From Alphaproteobacteria bacterium (GTDB lineage: Bacteria > Pseudomonadota > Alphaproteobacteria > UBA8366), in the NCBI GenBank assembly GCA_018665505.1, contig JABJCS010000614.1, positions 1 to 9,474 of the forward strand: a DNA stretch of 9,474 nt, written 5' to 3'. Shown here piece by piece: positions 6,180 through 9,474 of the stretch. The position numbers and the translations under genes were made by a program. Numbering within the stretch: position 1 is the stretch's first letter; the number at the start of each line of letters is the position of its first letter. The notes beneath the pieces are model-generated. The model searched no databases. It saw only the letters and a program-made list of their open reading frames with translations, and was not told the DNA's origin.

Positions 6180-7187
6180 TCAGGTAATCCCCGCTTTCAG
6201 CAAATCATGGATGTGCAGAATGCCTAAGGGCTTCTGCGATGGGCCCCCAACAACGAACAAGTTTGTAATCTGCATATCGTTCATAACCGCGACAGCTTCC
6301 GCCGCAAGCGCCTGCGGCTTGATCGTCTTCGGCGCCGTCGTCATGACATCCGCAGCCGCGCGGCTCAAGAGATTCTCCGCCAAAGTACGACGCAAATCGC
6401 CGTCCGTGATAACACCGATAAGTTCGCCTTCACCGTCGATTACGCCAACGCAACCGAAACGTTTCTCCGACATTGTGGGTATGATGTCCCGCATGGTCGT
6501 GCTGGTATCCGCCAACGGCAAGGCGTCGCCTTCATGCATGAGATCGGAAACCCGCAATAAGCTGCTGCCGAGTTTTCCGCCAGGGTGCAAAACCCGGAAA
6601 TCCTGGGCCGAAAACCCTTTCCGTTCCAACATTGCGACCGCCAACGCGTCCCCCATCGCCAAGGACATCGTCGTCGAGGTCGTTGGCGCCAACCCCATCG
6701 GGCAAGCTTCCGGAATGGCCGGTAGGAGCAACACCACATCGGCAAGTTCCGTGAGCGTGCTCCCCGCCCCCGATGTGATCACGACCAGCGGGATCGAAAA
6801 GCGACGTGTATATTCGGCGATATCGCGCAGTTCGGGTGTCTCCCCGGAATTGGATAACGCGAGTACCGCATCTTGGCGTGTAATCATGCCAAGATCACCA
6901 TGGCTGGCTTCACCTGGATGGACGTAATGCGACGGCGTCCCGGTCGAGGCCAGGGTCGCCGCTATCTTACTGCCTATATGGCCGCTCTTCCCCATTCCGG
7001 AGACGATGACCCGCCCCTCAACACCTGACAACGCCTGCACGGCGGCCGAAAAATTTTTATCTATCGTATCAGCGAGCGCCGATATCCCTTCCGCTTCCAG
7101 CCGAAATAATCGTCGCGCCGATTCCATATCGGCGGCATCGCCTTGTTCCAGCGACTCTAGGGGCGAAGGGCGATCCAGTGCGGTCAT
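6180..7187 (-). CDS. kdsD: Arabinose-5-phosphate isomerase (KdsD/KpsF/GutQ family), 335 aa
   Basis: The enzyme converts D-ribulose-5-phosphate to D-arabinose-5-phosphate, the first step to Kdo, the sugar joining lipid A to the LPS core. The SIS sugar-isomerase domain is at about 45-180, with VSGMGKSGHIG at 62-72 and SNSGET at 112-117. Two CBS domains follow at about 215-272 (ending IGVITDGDLRR) and 278-333. By alignment to the E. coli enzyme from memory, with a constant shift of eight, the catalytic Lys67, Glu119, Glu160 and His201 are all present. Length is as usual. It is first in the lptC-lptA-lptB-rpoN unit and has a good promoter upstream. The start ATG at 7187 has GGA about 9 nt before it. 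Confidence 0.96.
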   Translation of the reverse strand: MTALDRPSPLESLEQGDAADMESARRLFRLEAEGISALADTIDKNFSAAVQALSGVEGRVIVSGMGKSGHIGSKIAATLASTGTPSHYVHPGEASHGDLGMITRQDAVLALSNSGETPELRDIAEYTRRFSIPLVVITSGAGSTLTELADVVLLLPAIPEACPMGLAPTTSTTMSLAMGDALAVAMLERKGFSAQDFRVLHPGGKLGSSLLRVSDLMHEGDALPLADTSTTMRDIIPTMSEKRFGCVGVIDGEGELIGVITDGDLRRTLAENLLSRAAADVMTTAPKTIKPQALAAEAVAVMNDMQITNLFVVGGPSQKPLGILHIHDLLKAGIT

Positions 7188-7269
7188 TGAGGTTCCGTTT
7201 CCAAGGTATTTCGACTACCCATCAACATTGGCACAAATTTGCCGTGGGAACGATTAAAAATTGGCATGG

Positions 7270-7298
7270 ATTATGCTGCAACGCCCATTAACGGTCAA
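7270..7298 (-). promoter_or_regulatory. Sigma-70 promoter of the kdsD-lpt-rpoN operon
   Basis: On the minus strand TTGACC (7298-7293) and CATAAT (7275-7270) are exactly 17 nt apart, each matching the consensus in five of six positions. Transcription would start near 7263, leaving a leader of about 75 nt before kdsD. It lies in the 138-nt gap between rnd and kdsD, which otherwise holds only a weak hairpin. Confidence 0.7.
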
Positions 7299-7302
7299 TT
7301 AA

Positions 7303-7315
7303 CGGCTGCTAGCCG
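7303..7315 (-). terminator. Weak terminator-like hairpin after rnd
   Basis: On the minus strand CGGCT (7315-7311) and AGCCG (7307-7303) form a 5-bp stem with a 3-nt loop, followed by TTAATT. It lies 10 nt after the rnd stop and directly before the -35 element of the kdsD promoter. The stem is short and the T-run broken, so termination may be partial. Confidence 0.35.
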
Positions 7316-7325
7316 ACGCTGAATT

Positions 7326-7940
7326 TTAAGAATGCGCGAAAATATCTTCCGCTTCGAAACCGGCAATATCCATCGCCGCACGCGTCGGCAGAAAATTAAA
7401 TGCCGCTTGTGCCATTTCCATGCGCCCTTCACGCTCGAGGCGACCGTCCAAGGCCTCCTTCAGACGATGTAGATACAGCACGTCGCTGGCGGCATATTCT
7501 TGCTGCGCCTTGCTCAACTCCGGGGCGGCCCAATCCGATGATTGCTGTTCCTTGGAGAGATCGATGCCGAGAAACTCGCGGCACAGCTCCCGCAATCCAT
7601 GGCGATCCGTATAAGTGCGCGTCAGCCGGGAGGCGATCTTCGTGCAATAGACCGGACGGCAATCGGTGCCTATGTAGTAATTCAAGGCGGCGATATCGAA
7701 ACGGCCGAAATGAAACAGCTTGAGAACCGACGTATCGTTGACCACGCGCCGCAAGTTCGGCGAGTCGTAATCGGGCGTCGGATAATGCACGAGATGGCAA
7801 ACACCGTCGGCACCCGCTAGCTGCACGACGCACAACCGATCACGCAACGTGTTCAATCCTTGCGTTTCGGTATCTATAGCGACAGACGCCCCGAAGTCGA
7901 CATTGTCGGGCAAGTCACCTCGATGAAGTTCAATCACCAA
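7326..7940 (-). CDS. rnd: Ribonuclease D, short form (DEDDy 3'-5' exonuclease), 204 aa
   Basis: RNase D trims 3' ends of tRNA precursors and other small RNAs with two metal ions. The DEDDy catalytic set is complete: Asp23 and Glu25 in AIDTETQGL, Asp82 in FHFGRFDIAAL, and Tyr149 with Asp153 in YAASDVLYL. The C-terminal HRDC domains of the about 375-residue enterobacterial enzyme are missing; the nuclease-only length of about 205 residues is usual in alphaproteobacteria, so this is not a truncation. The start is uncertain: TTG at 7940 or the next codon, GTG at 7937; AAGGA lies 7 or 10 nt upstream respectively. It follows tRNA-Leu by 42 nt on the same strand, without room for a full promoter in between. 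Confidence 0.93.
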   Translation of the reverse strand: MVIELHRGDLPDNVDFGASVAIDTETQGLNTLRDRLCVVQLAGADGVCHLVHYPTPDYDSPNLRRVVNDTSVLKLFHFGRFDIAALNYYIGTDCRPVYCTKIASRLTRTYTDRHGLRELCREFLGIDLSKEQQSSDWAAPELSKAQQEYAASDVLYLHRLKEALDGRLEREGRMEMAQAAFNFLPTRAAMDIAGFEAEDIFAHS

Positions 7941-7961
7941 AGGGAAAGTCCTTCGTTACGA

Positions 7962-7979
7962 TCGGGTCGAGCCACCCGA
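7962..7979 (-). repeat. 6-bp hairpin between tRNA-Leu and rnd
   Basis: TCGGGT at 7962-7967 pairs with ACCCGA at 7974-7979 around a 6-nt loop. On the minus strand it begins 3 nt after the encoded CCA end. No T-run follows, so it is a poor terminator; it may instead be a stop for exonucleases or a processing signal at the tRNA 3' end. This role is inferred. Confidence 0.35.
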
Positions 7980-7982
7980 CAA

Positions 7983-8069
7983 TGGTGCCCAGGAGAAGAC
8001 TCGAACTTCCACGGGGTTGCCCCCACAGGCACCTGAAGCCTGCGCGTCTACCAATTCCGCCACCTGGGC
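7983..8069 (-). tRNA. tRNA-Leu (anticodon CAG)
   Basis: The 87-nt cloverleaf is complete on the minus strand. The acceptor stem GCCCAGG/CCTGGGC pairs in all seven positions, and ACCA follows, so the CCA end is encoded. The anticodon stem is CAGGC/GCCTG with loop TTCAGGT; the anticodon CAG (plus-strand 8033-8035) reads leucine codon CUG. The long variable arm GGGG-GCAA-CCCC is the mark of a class II tRNA (Leu, Ser or Tyr). The T-loop is TTCGAGT. A promoter lies just upstream and rnd just downstream. Confidence 0.97.
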
Positions 8070-8080
8070 CGCTCAGGCGG

Positions 8081-8109
8081 AATTTCGACACTGCGAGTCG
8101 CTTTGTCAA
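8081..8109 (-). promoter_or_regulatory. Promoter of tRNA-Leu (and probably rnd)
   Basis: On the minus strand a perfect -35 TTGACA (8109-8104) is 17 nt from GAAATT (8086-8081), a weak -10. The stretch after the -10, CCGCCTGAG, is G/C-rich as in stringently controlled stable-RNA promoters. Transcription would start near 8074, only about 5 nt before the mature tRNA 5' end. Confidence 0.55.
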
Positions 8110-8178
8110 CTGACTAATGTGCTTTATTTCATCGTATTAGCGCTGGTTTTTAGCTTCGGACAATTTTATATCATGTTA

Positions 8179-8213
8179 AATTCCGTGGAATTCTCGCCGC
8201 GAACAGGCATAAT
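8179..8213 (+). promoter_or_regulatory. Possible promoter with palindrome before the NDUFA9-like gene
   Basis: CATAAT at 8208-8213 is a fair -10 element, but the hexamer 17 nt upstream (GTGGAA) is a poor -35. The perfect palindrome AATTCC-GT-GGAATT (8179-8192) covers that -35 position and could be an operator. Transcription would start near 8220, about 25 nt before the gene. A/T-rich sequence further up (8120-8180) might hold another promoter. Confidence 0.33.
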
Positions 8214-8243
8214 GACGCAACGAATTTGTGGAGAAATCAGGGC

Positions 8244-9233
8244 ATGACCTTGGTCACTGTTTTCGGCGGCTCGGGCGGTATCGGGCGTCAAGTCGTCAAA
8301 TCTCTTGCCAAACGCGGCTATCAAGTCAGGGTGGCCGTGCGCGATCCGCAGGCAGCGCTGTTCCTCAAACCAATGGGCGATGTCGGACAGATAACGCCGG
8401 TGCAGGCCAATATCCGTGATGCGGATTCTGTCCGCCGCGCAGTTGCTGGGGCCGACTCGGTCGTCAATCTCGTCGGCATTCTTCACGAAGGCGGCGCACA
8501 GCGCTTCGACGCCGTGCAGGGCCAAGGTGCGGCGAGCGTCGCGGAAGCCGCCGCCGCTGCCGGTGTTAAATCGCTCGTCCACATATCGGCGATCGGCGCG
8601 TCCGCTACCTCTCCTTCGGCATATGCCAGAAGCAAGGCCGCCGGCGAAGCGGCCGTTCGCGAGGCTTTCCCGGATGCTTCGATTTTGCGCCCGAGCGTTG
8701 TTTTCGGCCCGCACGACGAATTCTTCATTCGGTTCGCGGCCATGGCGCAATTGCCGATCCCATTGCCGGTCTTCGGCTGCGGCATGCCGCGCATGACCAT
8801 GGACGGCCTCAAAATTTACGGCGATGGCGGCACCCGCTTTCAACCGGTCTATGTCGGCGATGTCGCAGATGCGATCGTTGCCTGTTTGGAGCGGCCTGAT
8901 ACGCGCGGCAAACTGTATGAACTGGGTGGTCCGCGCACGTATAGTTTTTGCGAAATCATGGAACTCGTGCTGCAACAAACCCGGCGGTGGCGGCCGCTTA
9001 TTCCGGTCCCCTTCGGAATTGCCTCGGTGATCGGCTTCTTCGCGGAGTTCCTGCCGAAACCGTTGCTGACCCGCGACCAAGTCAAACAACTTGCGCAGGA
9101 CAATGTGGTAAGCGGGGAAGAATCCACATTTGCGGATCTGGGCATCGAGCCGAAAGCGGCGGAAGTCGTGCTGCCATCATGTTTGGAAGTCTATCGCCGC
9201 GGCGGGCGCTATACGACAACACAGCCGGGTTAA
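8244..9233 (+). CDS. NDUFA9-like complex I-associated NAD(P)-binding protein, 329 aa
   Basis: This is an atypical short-chain dehydrogenase related to the mitochondrial complex I accessory subunit NDUFA9; in alphaproteobacteria such proteins are annotated as the complex I NDUFA9 subunit family. The N-terminal Rossmann motif GGSGGIG is at 8-14. VVNLVGIL (73-80) and HISAIGAS (113-120) follow, and a YxxxK pair is present as Tyr127 and Lys131. RFQPVYVGDVADAI (198-211) is typical of the family. Between the PIPLP stretch (171-175) and that motif lies a longer-than-usual loop. A TTG at 8226 would add six residues, but GGAGA at 8230-8234, 9 nt before the ATG at 8244, fixes the start. No complex I structural genes are in the window. 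Binding of a nucleotide is inferred; catalysis is not shown. Confidence 0.88.
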   Translation: MTLVTVFGGSGGIGRQVVKSLAKRGYQVRVAVRDPQAALFLKPMGDVGQITPVQANIRDADSVRRAVAGADSVVNLVGILHEGGAQRFDAVQGQGAASVAEAAAAAGVKSLVHISAIGASATSPSAYARSKAAGEAAVREAFPDASILRPSVVFGPHDEFFIRFAAMAQLPIPLPVFGCGMPRMTMDGLKIYGDGGTRFQPVYVGDVADAIVACLERPDTRGKLYELGGPRTYSFCEIMELVLQQTRRWRPLIPVPFGIASVIGFFAEFLPKPLLTRDQVKQLAQDNVVSGEESTFADLGIEPKAAEVVLPSCLEVYRRGGRYTTTQPG

Positions 9234-9474
9234 GCGACGGCGTATATCCAGTAAAGTAGACCCGCGCCGAGAGCCAAACGGTAGAGTACAAACGGCGTAA
9301 ATCCGGCTCGGCTTAACCACCGCATCATAATCACAATCGATAGAAGCCCGGTGATAAAGGCAAGGCCAGCGGACAACAGTACGTCCTGACCGAGTTCGAA
9401 ATCACCACTTTGCCCCAGATCGGCTGCGGCGAGAACGCCGGCACCCAAAATCGTCGGTATCGAAAGCAGCATCG
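9230..9474 (-). CDS. uppP: Undecaprenyl-diphosphatase UppP (BacA), C-terminal part, cut by window edge
   Basis: UppP removes a phosphate from undecaprenyl diphosphate in the inner membrane, recycling the lipid carrier for peptidoglycan and other surface polymers; it also gives basal bacitracin resistance. Only the last 81 codons are visible. The segment LLSIPTILGAGVLAA, a membrane span around AGLAFITGLLSIVIMMRWL, and the ending GFTPFVLYRLALGAGLLYWIYA match the end of the family, whose full length is about 265-280 residues. The catalytic N-terminal motifs lie outside the window. The reading frame stays open to the edge, so the true start is not here. The stop TAA shares TTAA with the stop of the convergent NDUFA9-like gene. 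Confidence 0.92.
   Translation of the reverse strand, partial: MLLSIPTILGAGVLAAADLGQSGDFELGQDVLLSAGLAFITGLLSIVIMMRWLSRAGFTPFVLYRLALGAGLLYWIYAVA

Noticed and set aside
6154..6927. 257-codon open frame on the + strand across kdsD
   Set aside because: It is antisense to kdsD, whose catalytic residues and CBS domains are intact; the product is serine-rich and of low complexity.
7326..7940. rnd as a truncated RNase D because it lacks HRDC domains
   Set aside because: The nuclease domain is complete and the length of about 205 residues is normal for alphaproteobacterial RNase D.
7983..8069. tRNA-Leu as an integration site for a mobile element
   Set aside because: No integrase gene, no repeat of the tRNA 3' end and no foreign-looking genes are seen on either side in this window.
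8166..9089. 307-codon open frame on the - strand
   Set aside because: It lies opposite the NDUFA9-like gene, which has clear Rossmann and family motifs. The antisense product is rich in R, D and A without a pattern, as expected of a shadow frame in GC-rich DNA.

Overview
The window looks like chromosomal DNA of an alphaproteobacterium, most likely of the Rhodospirillales or a close relative. The evidence is a long-form hibernation factor, a DUF1150 gene next to an Hsp20 gene, a short RNase D without HRDC, a bacterial NDUFA9-type protein, and the order rnd-kdsD-lptC-lptA-lptB-rpoN-hpf-ptsN. Lineage is inferred from gene content and protein style, not from a database search. There are no insertion sequences, phage genes, CRISPR arrays or long repeats. 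Almost all of the window is ordinary core genome.

Left part (1-1035, + strand): a possible 52-residue membrane protein, then an Hsp20 chaperone gene and a DUF1150 gene 1 nt apart. Upstream of hsp20 is a heat-shock-type (sigma-32-like) promoter. It is followed by a structured leader whose last hairpin would cover the ribosome binding site, resembling a ROSE-type RNA thermometer. This is the most interesting regulatory signal in the window.

Centre (1061-7187, - strand, so transcription runs right to left): kdsD, lptC, lptA, lptB, rpoN, hpf and ptsN. kdsD makes arabinose-5-phosphate for Kdo; LptC, LptA and LptB are parts of the machine that carries lipopolysaccharide to the outer membrane. RpoN is sigma-54, HPF is the long ribosome hibernation factor, and PtsN is the EIIA component of the nitrogen phosphotransferase system. 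A good sigma-70 promoter lies before kdsD. A second, plausible one lies in the 153-nt gap between rpoN and hpf. A terminator overlaps the end of ptsN.

Right part (7326-9474): tRNA-Leu(CAG) with its own promoter and, 42 nt behind it on the same strand, rnd (RNase D, a tRNA 3'-end exonuclease). On the + strand follows an NDUFA9-like NAD(P)-binding protein. Tail to tail with it is the 3' end of uppP (undecaprenyl-diphosphatase), cut by the window edge. No gap of more than about 150 bases lacks an assignable gene, and the gaps hold the promoters and hairpins listed. I did not find a convincing new multi-gene system.
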